A DNA stretch of 64,000 bases from Novosphingobium sp. HII-3 (GTDB taxonomy: Bacteria; Pseudomonadota; Alphaproteobacteria; Sphingomonadales; Sphingomonadaceae): positions 1-64,000 of the forward strand of contig NZ_PPSM01000066.1 of assembly GCF_002916655.1 (NCBI RefSeq), given 5' to 3'. Positions 25,588-34,843 of the stretch are shown piece after piece. The translations under genes and the position numbers were made by a program. Within the stretch, counting starts at the first letter, position 1. Every line of letters begins with the position of its first letter. The notes under the pieces are model-generated. The model was not told the origin of the DNA. It saw only the letters and a list, made by a program, of their open reading frames with translations, and made no database searches.

Positions 25588-28500
25588 CGATTCTTGAAGC
25601 TGCTGTCGCCATCGCCGGGGCTGCCATCCACGTCCGTGGAAAATCTACCGCTCTTCAGGACGGAGTTCTGTTCGACCGAAGTCAGGGGCCCGGTAATGTC
25701 GAAAGTTGCCCGGCCGGAATCCGCATCATGGAGATATCGGTTGCGTATGCCATCCGGGCCAAGAATCCGGTCCGACAGTTCACGCGAGAAGGTCGCCGCC
25801 GGGTCGCTCGAGCGCGCGGCTTCGCGCTCGGCGGCGGCAATCGCTTCGCGCACGTCGTAGTTGACGATGTCAATCGACGACTGTGCTGTCTCGTTGCTGA
25901 TTCCGACGTCACGACTTTCAAAACCAAGACTGGCGCCCACTCGACCTGAGGTCGACGTGGTCTTCTGTGGCGACTGCGCTTGGCCCGCTTGCTTGCCTTT
26001 CTCTGCAGGCTGCCCGCGACCGCCTATCGCCTCCGATTCATCGACCCCAACCGAGCCTCCGAGTTGAGCGCCGACGCTTGTACCGATCGTGACATTATCC
26101 TGCGCGGATCGCGAGAGCCCGCGCTGCCACCCGGTCTGCGCGATGATCGCCTGCACGTCGCGCGTAAGCGTATCGGCCACCTGCGGGTTCAGACGCCAGT
26201 TGCCATGACGGTCCATCTCGAACCCGCCCTTGAGCCAGTTCTGCATCATCGCCTGGCCCTGTTCGCCGCTGCTGAGGAAATGCTCGATCGTGTCGGGCCC
26301 GGCCTGTTTCCCTGCCTCGAACCGCGTAGAGGTATCGTTGCGGGCCGATTGCTGGAACCCGACCGAGCTGGAGACGAGAAGATCGTTGTCGGCGAACGAG
26401 AACCTTGCCCGCCCGCCATTGGCGACCGCGCCCAATTGGCTCTCGTTGATGAGCCCGCCGCGCCACATCTGCGCCGCCGTCTCCGGGGTGAGATTGAGGC
26501 TCAGATCGCCATTCTGCGCCATGGCGATCTGCCGCTTCGACATGTCGACACCATGATCGGCCAGCAGCTTCTGCATGCGCGTCAGGCGCTCATTATCGAT
26601 GATCCGCGTCATCCGTTCGTTGCGAGCGCGGTCAGCGATCCCGGCCGCACCACCTTCGGCCATGTCGACCTGATTGCCGGCGCCCTGCGACAGCGTGCGG
26701 ATGAAGCTGTCGAGATGTGCGGCCTGGCGCACCGACATGCCCGCGGCGGCCGCGCCTTCCGCGAACCCGGCATTGTCGGCCTGTCGCCGCTGCTCCCCGA
26801 TCCGGGCGGCCGAGCGCGTACCGTCGTGACCGACCTCACGCTGCGCGTCGAGCTTGCCCGACCGCTCCGCAAAATCGAAGCCCGCTGCCTCGCGGGTGCG
26901 GCCATAGACGCTGGCGCCCTCGCGCGCGGCCTCGACGGTCGCACCGTCGGCGGTGCCGACCTGCACGGCGGCATTGTAGGTTTCGAGCGCCCGCATGACC
27001 TGCGCCTCGTTGCGGCCGGTTGCGCGGGAGAGTTGGGAAATGGCTGTCGACCGAGCCTCTCCGGATAGCGCATTGATAAAGGCGATGCGGCGGGAGGTTT
27101 CCTGGACTGAGAGGCCGAGCATGGAGGCGGCGTTGCGCTGGCCCTCATTGCTGCCGGTCCTATGCGCCTGCTCGGTCGCGACATTGCCGCGCTCGATCCG
27201 CCTTACATTGTCGCCAGCAAAATCGCGCCGGCCTTCCATCGCGCCGACTTGAATCTGCGCGCCGGTAAGATCGTTGCGCAGCATCTGCTCCTGGTCGAAG
27301 GTATTGGCGATCAGTTTGGCGAAGGTCGGATCAGCCGACGCTTGGGCGATCACCGTCGAGGCTTTGAGCGCGGCATCCTTTTGGTCGTAGCCGTTTCTCT
27401 CAAAATGCCGCTGGGCTCCGGACAGCATCATGTCATAGGCGCGCGTATCCCCGAACGCCTTCCACTGGACCATCTTCTGCGTGAAGGCCGCGAACGAACG
27501 TTCCCCGGATTGCCCCTCGCCAAAATAGCCGGTGCCAAGGCTGCGGAGCGCATCCTTCTCGGCAAAATTATGGATCGCACTGGTCGCGGCATTGTCGCGC
27601 ACGGCGCGCACGGTCGCGGGATCGGTGAGGCTGCGGCCGGTGAGGGCAGGGGAGAGCCCGCCCAGTTCGCGTGCCGCATCGAGCTTGCCCATGCCGAATG
27701 CGGCCGTCCCGCTGGCGCCGCCGCCATGTTCGCCGAGCACGCTGCTCGCGGCACCGAACGCACGGGTTGCGCCGAAGGCCGAGCGCTCCCCGAAATCCCC
27801 GAAGTTCGAAGCCGCGCCCCGCCGCGCCATGGTGCCCGCTGCTCCCGCCTGCGCCTCGAGCGCGCCGGCATAGCCTTCGCTGGTGGCAAGCGGTGCGGCG
27901 GCTGCCGTGCCCTGACCCTGCACACCGAGCGCGCCGGATGTGAACGAGGTGAACACATTACCGGAGAACCGGAAAACCGTGAAGACGAACGCCCCCGCAA
28001 GACCCGCGGACGCGGTGCGGAAACTCCCGAAGATGGCGAGCGCCTTCATCGCGGACGACGGCGCCAGCATCCAGGCATTGGCCGCGACATGGTTGGCGCG
28101 CATCTCGGCCAGCACATCGGTCGCGCGGCCGAGCGTCAGCTGATAGATCCCGGCGTCGATCACGCCCCAGAGCGCCACGAAGACGAACAGGCCGAGGGCG
28201 AAGGAAGCCACGCGCAGATTGATCGGGGTGAGGATGAACAGCAGCGCGACGGGCATCATGAAGAGCATGATCCCGAAGACCGTCGCCCGGATCGTGGGCA
28301 TCCACTCGTTGGCCGTCGACATGGTGGCGAGGCCTGACGAGACGACAGCGCGATTGGCCATGACACGCGCCGCCGTTGCAGGACTGTCCTCGAACAGCAC
28401 ATCGCCCACCGTGCTGCCGAGCATCACATTGGTCAGGAACTGCTGGAGCGAGAGCGGCGTATCCATCATCATCTGGCCAAGTTCGCCGATGTTGGAGCGG

Positions 28501-29354
28501 CAGCGCTGAAGCTGGGTCGCATTGCCGATGTCGTAGCCGGTGCGGGTGCAGACCTGCGCGACATAATTGTCGAACAGCGCAGGTTCGGAGAGGCGTGTCG
28601 AGATATGTTCCCACGCCTCGTTGCAGCTCACCGTCGTGCCGCCCTTGTCGGTGGACGTGAACACCGTGCTGAAGGTCGCCGGCCCCGCCATCGCGGCAAA
28701 GGCGGCAGGAAGATCGGTCGCCGTGCGGAACAGCTGATCGTCGTCGACGCCATAGGCGGGCGAGACCCGCGCGACCGGATAGCATTGCCGGACATAGTCC
28801 TTGATCGTCGCGTCAAGGAACGTGTCGGTCATCGGGCCGCGCGGGCTCGCTGCATTGAGGAACAGGTCGAAACTGTGCCCGCCCGCCCCGAACTCAAGCT
28901 TGGCATGGGGATCGGTGGTGTTGTCGTCGATCACTTCCGCGAGCGCGCGCTCCATCATGTTGGTCATGCCCGCGACCAGCACGATGAGGTTCGGCACGTC
29001 GCCGACCGGCTGATAGGCGTTGCGGACGCGGTCGTAGACATGGACCGTGCCCGTCGTCGCGACCAGGCCGACGAACAGGCCGACGCCGATCAGCATCTGG
29101 AACCCGAAGGCGACGATGCCCATGCCTTGCCCGCGGATGCTGGCGAGCAGGACGCCGAGCGCGATGCCCACCACCGCGACGATCAGCACCAATGTCTCGT
29201 AACGCGAATCCCCGAAGATCATCGAGACGAGGCGGAAGGCGTCCACCGTCTCCGCAAAGCCGTCATAGGTGTGGAAACTCGCATCGATCGCCAGCGCGGG
29301 ACTGGCCGAGAAGAGAGCGATCAGGACCGAGATCGCGCGAACTAAGCGGTGCAT
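25584..29354 (-). CDS. traG: Conjugal transfer protein TraG
   Basis: 1256 aa. Signal peptide at 1-22, then TraG_N membrane helices (about 45-110, 330-470), matching the mating-pair-stabilisation and pilus-assembly domain of F TraG. The large C-terminal part is soluble, rich in Gln/Ala/Arg and helical, as in the periplasmic TraG* region. It is the last gene of the transfer operon, 14 nt after traH. F TraG is 938 aa, so this is long even for the family. The family also governs entry exclusion. Confidence 0.88.
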   Translation of the reverse strand: MHRLVRAISVLIALFSASPALAIDASFHTYDGFAETVDAFRLVSMIFGDSRYETLVLIVAVVGIALGVLLASIRGQGMGIVAFGFQMLIGVGLFVGLVATTGTVHVYDRVRNAYQPVGDVPNLIVLVAGMTNMMERALAEVIDDNTTDPHAKLEFGAGGHSFDLFLNAASPRGPMTDTFLDATIKDYVRQCYPVARVSPAYGVDDDQLFRTATDLPAAFAAMAGPATFSTVFTSTDKGGTTVSCNEAWEHISTRLSEPALFDNYVAQVCTRTGYDIGNATQLQRCRSNIGELGQMMMDTPLSLQQFLTNVMLGSTVGDVLFEDSPATAARVMANRAVVSSGLATMSTANEWMPTIRATVFGIMLFMMPVALLFILTPINLRVASFALGLFVFVALWGVIDAGIYQLTLGRATDVLAEMRANHVAANAWMLAPSSAMKALAIFGSFRTASAGLAGAFVFTVFRFSGNVFTSFTSGALGVQGQGTAAAAPLATSEGYAGALEAQAGAAGTMARRGAASNFGDFGERSAFGATRAFGAASSVLGEHGGGASGTAAFGMGKLDAARELGGLSPALTGRSLTDPATVRAVRDNAATSAIHNFAEKDALRSLGTGYFGEGQSGERSFAAFTQKMVQWKAFGDTRAYDMMLSGAQRHFERNGYDQKDAALKASTVIAQASADPTFAKLIANTFDQEQMLRNDLTGAQIQVGAMEGRRDFAGDNVRRIERGNVATEQAHRTGSNEGQRNAASMLGLSVQETSRRIAFINALSGEARSTAISQLSRATGRNEAQVMRALETYNAAVQVGTADGATVEAAREGASVYGRTREAAGFDFAERSGKLDAQREVGHDGTRSAARIGEQRRQADNAGFAEGAAAAGMSVRQAAHLDSFIRTLSQGAGNQVDMAEGGAAGIADRARNERMTRIIDNERLTRMQKLLADHGVDMSKRQIAMAQNGDLSLNLTPETAAQMWRGGLINESQLGAVANGGRARFSFADNDLLVSSSVGFQQSARNDTSTRFEAGKQAGPDTIEHFLSSGEQGQAMMQNWLKGGFEMDRHGNWRLNPQVADTLTRDVQAIIAQTGWQRGLSRSAQDNVTIGTSVGAQLGGSVGVDESEAIGGRGQPAEKGKQAGQAQSPQKTTSTSGRVGASLGFESRDVGISNETAQSSIDIVNYDVREAIAAAEREAARSSDPAATFSRELSDRILGPDGIRNRYLHDADSGRATFDITGPLTSVEQNSVLKSGRFSTDVDGSPGDGDSSFKNR

Positions 29355-29368
29355 GACGCGGCCCTCCG

Positions 29369-30793
29369 TCAGCGGTTGCGGTTGGCGGCGGCGCCGGCGG
29401 CGTCGCGCGCATCACGGTCGCGCTGGCGCACGACCCCGGCATAGTTGGCCGAGAGGTTCGCCTGGTTGAGGGCGGCCATGTAGGACTGGCGCATCTGCGC
29501 GCGCTGGCGCAGCACCTCGTCGCGTAGCCCGCTCAATTGCTCAATGCCCTTGGCGAGGATGCGGGTCTGGCAGATCCGGGCGCTGCCGGCATCGGCCGCG
29601 CCGGCGGCGGTCACGCCACGTTCGGCATTGGACACGGCAAAATCTATGCTACGCGTGAGGTCGTTGAGCATCTGGTATGCGAGCGTCAACGCGACCAGTT
29701 CGTCGGTATCGCCGATCACGCTCTCGACCAGCCCCTGGCGCACGCCCCATTCCAGAAGACGATAGACGGGGAGGGTGCGCACATTGGCGACGAACTGGCG
29801 TTCCTCCGCCGTCAGCGCGGCGCGCGTGCGGATCTTGATCGCGATCGACTCCATCCGGCCGCGCGCGAGCACCAGCGCGCCCTTGCCGCTGCCGTCGGTC
29901 GAGCAGTCGGCCGAGGTCGGCGGCACCGCGATCGCGCGGGTCTGGACCTTGCCGGTCAGGAAATCATCGACGCTCTCGGTGTCCTGCCGCGCGCAGGCGG
30001 GGATAGCCGTGAACAGCGGTACCTTGTCCGCCGGGTCCCAGCGCATATAGACGTCGCCGACGCGGGCGCGCATGACGCCGGCCCAGTCGGACGCGCCGAC
30101 ACGCGCGGCGGCATGGGCGAGGAGCGAGCCGGTCTTGAAGATGTCGGTGACCTCGGCCGGGCAGTTTTCCAGCGCGTCGCGCAGATCCTCGGTCGGATTG
30201 CCCTGGTTCGCCTGAATCTTTTCGCGGCTCTGCTGATAGCTCTTGGAGAAGCCCTCGCGGACGCTCTTGTAGCCGGTCATCTCTTCGATGATGCCCGACA
30301 TATTGTCGTCGCCCCGGGCGATCTGGACCATGCGGTTGGCGAGCCGGCAATCGTTGACCTGGATCGAGTTGAGGAAGTTGGTCGCCGCCTCCATCTTCGA
30401 GATGATGTTGCCCATTTTTTCATCGAGGGTTTCCAGCAGGTACTGGAAAGCGACCGCCGGGGCGGCCTGAAGGATGCTTTCGAGCTTCTGGACGAGATAG
30501 TCGGGATCGAGGAACGACATGCCGCCCAAAAACATGTCGATTCCCCCGCAGCCCGCGCGGACCTTGGGCAGCGTGACCGACATGAGATAGTCGTTATGGA
30601 CATCGATCCGGCCCGACATGCCGCCCGCGGTGATATAGCCGCGGGTCTGGTCCTCGAACGAGCCGGGGCTGGTATAGGTCACATTGTCGAACCAGCTTTC
30701 GGCCCAGCTTTGCGCACAAGCCGGTGTGGCGAAGGCAACGCAAGCCAGCAGGGGCAAGGCGAGCAGGGTCAGGCGGCGGCGCGGGTTTGCCAT
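29369..30793 (-). CDS. traH: Conjugal transfer protein TraH
   Basis: 474 aa, close to F TraH (458 aa). Signal peptide ends ACA at about residue 27. Family features include YTSPGSFEDQTRGYITAGGM, RAGCGGIDMFLGGMSFLD and a C-terminal coiled coil rich in Arg/Gln. TraH is periplasmic and needed for pilus extension together with TraF, TrbB and TraW. It sits 45 nt after a thioredoxin-like gene and 14 nt before traG. Confidence 0.92.
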   Translation of the reverse strand: MANPRRRLTLLALPLLACVAFATPACAQSWAESWFDNVTYTSPGSFEDQTRGYITAGGMSGRIDVHNDYLMSVTLPKVRAGCGGIDMFLGGMSFLDPDYLVQKLESILQAAPAVAFQYLLETLDEKMGNIISKMEAATNFLNSIQVNDCRLANRMVQIARGDDNMSGIIEEMTGYKSVREGFSKSYQQSREKIQANQGNPTEDLRDALENCPAEVTDIFKTGSLLAHAAARVGASDWAGVMRARVGDVYMRWDPADKVPLFTAIPACARQDTESVDDFLTGKVQTRAIAVPPTSADCSTDGSGKGALVLARGRMESIAIKIRTRAALTAEERQFVANVRTLPVYRLLEWGVRQGLVESVIGDTDELVALTLAYQMLNDLTRSIDFAVSNAERGVTAAGAADAGSARICQTRILAKGIEQLSGLRDEVLRQRAQMRQSYMAALNQANLSANYAGVVRQRDRDARDAAGAAANRNR

Positions 30794-30838
30794 GGCGGGC
30801 AGCTTTCGTTTGCGCGGGCAAGGGTCTGGCTCCCCATG

Positions 30839-31423
30839 TCAGTTCCTTGCTCGGTTGGAGGATGGAGGCGTGGGCGCGGCCACGATTCCGGTGAACTTCG
30901 CCATGCCGCGCACGCCGACAGCGGGCTTCACCCCGGTCAGCATCTTGGCGGCGAGGTAGAGATTGCGCGCGAGGTTGGGCGCGTGATCGGTGCCGATCGC
31001 GACGGGAATGATGCGATTGGAATCGGCGACAGGGCGGACCCAGGCGACCGGATGCCCGACCCATGGCAGACCGAGGCGCCCGGAGCGCAGCATCGCTTCC
31101 TGGCTGCCGATCGTGCGGACCTTCCAGCCATAGCGTTGCCCCAATGTGCCGAGCCGCGCCCAGAGATCGGCGCAGGGGATGCAGCCGGGCGCCGTGCTCA
31201 TCTCGACGATGAACGCGGGGGCCTGGCCTTTCATGGTTTCGGCGAAGTCGGGCGGCCAGTCGCGCGTCACCGGAACGCGGGCGAGCCATTGGCGCATCTC
31301 CGCGTCGGTGGCGACCGGGTGGATCGCCGCGCGCATCGCCTGTTCGTGCGTCGGCGCCTGCGCGTGCGCGGATCCATTGGCCATGAGCATCGCCGTAAGC
31401 AGGATGGGGGCAAAGCGGATCAT
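30839..31423 (-). CDS. Periplasmic thioredoxin-fold protein (TrbB-like)
   Basis: 194 aa. Signal peptide of about 22 residues (ending AHAQA). A CxxC centre (STAPGCIPCADLW) lies around residues 78-85, and the pattern EMSTAPGC resembles F TrbB, the disulfide chaperone of the F system. It overlaps traF by 4 nt (ATGA). Likely role: oxidation or isomerisation of cysteines in TraN, TraU, TraH and related proteins. The exact orthology to TrbB is not certain. Confidence 0.7.
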   Translation of the reverse strand: MIRFAPILLTAMLMANGSAHAQAPTHEQAMRAAIHPVATDAEMRQWLARVPVTRDWPPDFAETMKGQAPAFIVEMSTAPGCIPCADLWARLGTLGQRYGWKVRTIGSQEAMLRSGRLGLPWVGHPVAWVRPVADSNRIIPVAIGTDHAPNLARNLYLAAKMLTGVKPAVGVRGMAKFTGIVAAPTPPSSNRARN

Positions 31424-32292
31424 GGCCGGGGTCCCATCCGAACGTCCACCAGATCGCCGCCCAGGACGCGCGGATCGGTGGCGGAGACCGGGCCGTTGGC
31501 GAGCGCGTCGAAGAACCCGTCTTCCTCGCCCGCGCCGGTCAGGAACTGTTCGGGCCGGATATCGCCCGCGAGCAGCCGGACCGCCTGGTAGGCCATCTGG
31601 ATGAGGTTGGGATAGGCCTCGACCCCGCTGGCGATCACCATGCGCTGCTGGCTGCCCCGCCGGATCACCATCGTCGTGGGCGTGACCTCGACCCCGAAGC
31701 GCTGCGCGAGTTCCGGCTTGCGGTCGATGTCCTGAAGTGTGACCTGCCAGCCCATCTCGTCCTGGAAGCGCTGGACGATCGGCCACTGGACGCGGCAGTA
31801 GCCGCAGGTCGAACGCGAGAACATGACCAGCGCGAATTCATTGGCGCGGCTACGCAGATACTGGCGGCGGACCTGATCCTTCTGAGCGGAGAGTTGGTCA
31901 CGCGCCTCGCCGACCATCGGATTGGCGGACTTGGCGTTGAGTTCGGGATTTTGCAGCATGGCGATCTGCGTGACACCGGCGAAGGCTCGGGCCTTGCGCC
32001 GGGCGAAGTCCTGCAGACGCCAGAAATCCGCGACCGCATCGACGGTGAGCACGGTCGCCGCGTAGTCGCGCTGTTCCTCGATCAGCTTCCTGATCTTCGG
32101 CGGCGTCCAGGTGGCCAGTTCGACCATCGGCGGGATCACCGGCTTTTTGAGAGCGTCGGGATCGGCATCCTCTTCCGTGGGTTTGGGCGGCGCCTGATAC
32201 CACCAGTAGCCGGTGCGTTGCTCGCCGGTCTGCGCATGGACAGGCAGGATCGGCAGGAGCACCGCCACGATGAGGAGGGCGACGCGGATCAC
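31420..32292 (-). CDS. traF: Conjugal transfer protein TraF (thioredoxin-like)
   Basis: 290 aa. Signal peptide of about 20 residues. TraF landmarks are GYWWYQAPP near the N-terminus, then a thioredoxin fold with FSRSTCGYCRVQWP (CxxC near residue 165) and the cis-Pro segment VEVTPTT. F TraF lacks the CxxC; this one keeps it, as do many non-F homologues. The start is a GTG at 32292 overlapping the upstream TGA as GTGA; an upstream ATG would extend into the peptidase gene. Confidence 0.92.
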   Translation of the reverse strand: MIRVALLIVAVLLPILPVHAQTGEQRTGYWWYQAPPKPTEEDADPDALKKPVIPPMVELATWTPPKIRKLIEEQRDYAATVLTVDAVADFWRLQDFARRKARAFAGVTQIAMLQNPELNAKSANPMVGEARDQLSAQKDQVRRQYLRSRANEFALVMFSRSTCGYCRVQWPIVQRFQDEMGWQVTLQDIDRKPELAQRFGVEVTPTTMVIRRGSQQRMVIASGVEAYPNLIQMAYQAVRLLAGDIRPEQFLTGAGEEDGFFDALANGPVSATDPRVLGGDLVDVRMGPRP

Positions 32293-32900
32293 AGCAGCTT
32301 CTCCATGCGCTTCAGCCGCTCGATCTCGACCGGGCCGTAGTAGCGGCTGTCGAACCCGCTGGCGTGCGACGAGCCGACATAGATCATGCCCGGCGGGATC
32401 GTTCCGATCATCGGACGCCAATGGTCGAGCTTCTGCCCATTGTGCCCATAAGGCTTGCTGATCCCGAGCAGCTTGCCGTTGCAATAGTACCAGCCATCCC
32501 ATTCGCCGGGATGTATGGGGCCAGATGCAGACGACGGCTTCTCGATCCAGTCGATGCGGTCGCCCGGCAGGCACAGCGCCATCTTGGTAACATCGACCGG
32601 CTTGGGACCGGCGAGCGGATGCGACAGGGTAAACGATACGAAATCGCCGCGATGGATCGGCCCCGGCGCCTTGCGGACGAGCCAGGCGTCGATCGACGGG
32701 CTCATCACGATCGTCGCCTGGGGAATGGCCCACCACGTCAGCAGGCCCACCGGCAGGACGATGCCGAACGCCTTCCACAACTGTTCGGGTCGGGGTGGCT
32801 GGCCGAGCCCCGAACTGCCGAGCGCGACCGCGGCCTTGAGCGGCAGCAGCTTCAGTTCGGCCCAGCCGGATCTAGCGGCCCTGAAGGCGAGTCTGAGCAT
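32289..32900 (-). CDS. S26-family signal peptidase of the transfer operon
   Basis: 203 aa. One membrane anchor (about 33-55), then the S26/TraF-peptidase pattern: MSPSIDAWLV with the catalytic Ser, a Lys in VTKMALCLPGD, the box GDRI and the closing GSSHASGFDSRYYGPV. It resembles the RP4 TraF maturation peptidase and probably processes pilin. AGGAGG lies 6 nt before the ATG at 32900, inside the end of trbC. Overlaps both neighbours. Confidence 0.85.
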   Translation of the reverse strand: MLRLAFRAARSGWAELKLLPLKAAVALGSSGLGQPPRPEQLWKAFGIVLPVGLLTWWAIPQATIVMSPSIDAWLVRKAPGPIHRGDFVSFTLSHPLAGPKPVDVTKMALCLPGDRIDWIEKPSSASGPIHPGEWDGWYYCNGKLLGISKPYGHNGQKLDHWRPMIGTIPPGMIYVGSSHASGFDSRYYGPVEIERLKRMEKLL

Positions 32901-33753
32901 CGCGCACCTCCTGCTTGCCGCCGAGGCGGGCATATTCTTCGAGCAATCCTGAAAGTGCGGCGTCGCCGTAGATGACATGCGCGGCGCGCGGGGCATCATC
33001 CTCGCGCTCGCAATAGGGTAGCGCCGGATCGCCGGGCACCATGGCGAGTGCGGGGACGCGGGTGACGCCGTGCTGGCGGAAAATGAGCGGATCGACGATC
33101 AACTGCACGTCGCGCATCGCGCAGGCCGGGCCTTCGCATCCCGGATCATGGCGCAGGATTTCCGCGGAGAGTTTCGCCATCGGCGCGACCTTCGTGAGCC
33201 CGCCGGGCATCCCGCGAAAGGCCAGCACGCCGCCGACCCGTTCGAGCTGCCCGGCATAGATGCGCAATGTCGTCACCGGCATCGAGGACGAGACGAACAG
33301 CACCGGCACCCAGCCTTTGGTTTCGGGAGGCGTGGTGATGCCGGCTACGGCCTGCATGTCGGGCGCATCGAGACCGAGCGCCTGGCCGAGCCGTCTGGCC
33401 ATGGCGTCGTGCTCGGCGGCCATGGCCTCCTTGCCGTTGTCGAGCGCGGTTCGCGCCCGCGCATCCATCGCCGGCGACGGAGCGCGCTTGCGCAGCCCCT
33501 CGAAAGCGCGGCGGCGGGTCTCGTCCGATGGCGTCGGCAGCGCGGTCGGACCGAGCATTTCCGCTTCGGCCTTGCGCGCGGCGGTGGCGCGTTCGAGCCG
33601 GTCCATCGCCGTGTCGCCTTGCTCTTGCGCGCGCTCCCTCGCGCTTACCGGCGGAGCGGTGTCCTGCGCTGGCGCGGAGGTGGAGAGGAAAGCGATACCG
33701 GCCAGCGCGAGCGAGACGCGCGCGTTATTGGCCGATGACCTGCATATAGGCAT
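32872..33753 (-). CDS. trbC: Conjugal transfer protein TrbC (F-type)
   Basis: 293 aa. Signal peptide about 1-29. The N-terminal half is charged and helical; the C-terminal domain is the TrbC_Ftype fold (VLFVSSSMPVTTLRIYAGQL, VGGVLAFRGMPGG, VIVDPLIFRQHGV-like), a thioredoxin-like fold without CxxC. Needed for pilus assembly with TraW. It overlaps traN by 29 nt and the peptidase gene by 29 nt. Confidence 0.9.
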   Translation of the reverse strand: MPICRSSANNARVSLALAGIAFLSTSAPAQDTAPPVSARERAQEQGDTAMDRLERATAARKAEAEMLGPTALPTPSDETRRRAFEGLRKRAPSPAMDARARTALDNGKEAMAAEHDAMARRLGQALGLDAPDMQAVAGITTPPETKGWVPVLFVSSSMPVTTLRIYAGQLERVGGVLAFRGMPGGLTKVAPMAKLSAEILRHDPGCEGPACAMRDVQLIVDPLIFRQHGVTRVPALAMVPGDPALPYCEREDDAPRAAHVIYGDAALSGLLEEYARLGGKQEVRDAQTRLQGR

Positions 33754-34843
33754 CGATCTTGTCCTTCATGTCGATCTGGATGTCGGCCTGGGCGCGGGCC
33801 TCGATTTCGGAATAATATTCGGAGAGGTCCATCTTGCTGAAATCCAGCGCCTGGAATTCCTCGGGGGTGAATCCGCGGCAATAGGGGTTCTTCGGCGTGC
33901 CCCAGCCAAGGCCGTTGAAGCTCTTGAGCTGCGGGCGACCCTGTTCCTGGATGATGCGGCCAAGCTTGGTGTTGAAGCAGCAGTGGCCCTTGGATTTCTG
34001 CACGCAGATGCCGAGGATCTTCGAGGAGCAATACGTCCCGACCTCGTGGCACATGCCCGACCCGCGCAGCATGCCCACTTCCATGTCCTGCTGGTCACAG
34101 CCGGACAGGAGGAAATCCATCATGAAATTGATCGCGAGACTGATGGCGATCGAGGTCGGATCGATCCCGGCGATGATCGCGTTCGCGCCGGAGCTCGCGG
34201 CCTGGCCGGCGGTCGCGCCCGCCTTGAACGCGCCATAGGCGGCCTTCATGCCGGTGAAGACTCCTTTCGCCACCGCGATCTTAGTGCCGATCGACGAGAT
34301 GGACGAGCCCATCCCGTCCTTGACGATCTTGCCTTTGTCCTTGCAGCAGTTCGAGAAGGTGGTCTTGAGACCCGCTGGGCGGCAGCGCACCGCGCGTCCC
34401 GCGAATATCTCGATATTGCCGAGGCAATGCCCTTCGGCATCGACTTCGCCATCGGCAGGCGCGCCGGGATCGTCGACGATGGGATCGTCCTCAATTCCGG
34501 TGCCGTCGCTGCCGGTGCAGGCATTGGGCGAGCACATCGGCGTGCCGCCGCCGACCGGCGTCAGGCATGAGTGCTGGCTGCCGAGCGGGCAGCTATACGC
34601 GCCCTCGGCATCGGCCACGCACATCACTTGCTGGATCGGGCAGAGCCATTCTTCATCCGCCATGATCGTGCAGTTCGCGACCTCGCCAGGATCACCGGCA
34701 TCGCCGTTGCCATCGAGATCGACCGCGCAGACCGGGAGCGTTTGCGCTTGCGCTGGCGTGACATGCCCCGCGAGCAGCAAGCCGTACAGGCCGAGCGCAA
34801 GCAGCTGTGCGCGCTTCCGCCAGGGAAGGAGGCGCCCGATCAT
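33725..34843 (-). CDS. traN: TraN-like cysteine-rich protein, distal part
   Basis: 372 aa. It has its own signal peptide (about 1-34, ending AQAQ) and at least 20 cysteines. A glycine/alanine segment in the middle (about 195-250) could insert in a membrane; the C-terminal SKGHCCFNTKLGRIIQEQGR and the segment ending GWGTPKNPYCRGFTPEEF match the C-terminal domain of TraN. It starts as ATGA on the stop of the preceding gene. F TraN is one 602-aa outer-membrane adhesin; here the family is divided into two exported proteins. Confidence 0.8.
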   Translation of the reverse strand: MIGRLLPWRKRAQLLALGLYGLLLAGHVTPAQAQTLPVCAVDLDGNGDAGDPGEVANCTIMADEEWLCPIQQVMCVADAEGAYSCPLGSQHSCLTPVGGGTPMCSPNACTGSDGTGIEDDPIVDDPGAPADGEVDAEGHCLGNIEIFAGRAVRCRPAGLKTTFSNCCKDKGKIVKDGMGSSISSIGTKIAVAKGVFTGMKAAYGAFKAGATAGQAASSGANAIIAGIDPTSIAISLAINFMMDFLLSGCDQQDMEVGMLRGSGMCHEVGTYCSSKILGICVQKSKGHCCFNTKLGRIIQEQGRPQLKSFNGLGWGTPKNPYCRGFTPEEFQALDFSKMDLSEYYSEIEARAQADIQIDMKDKIDAYMQVIGQ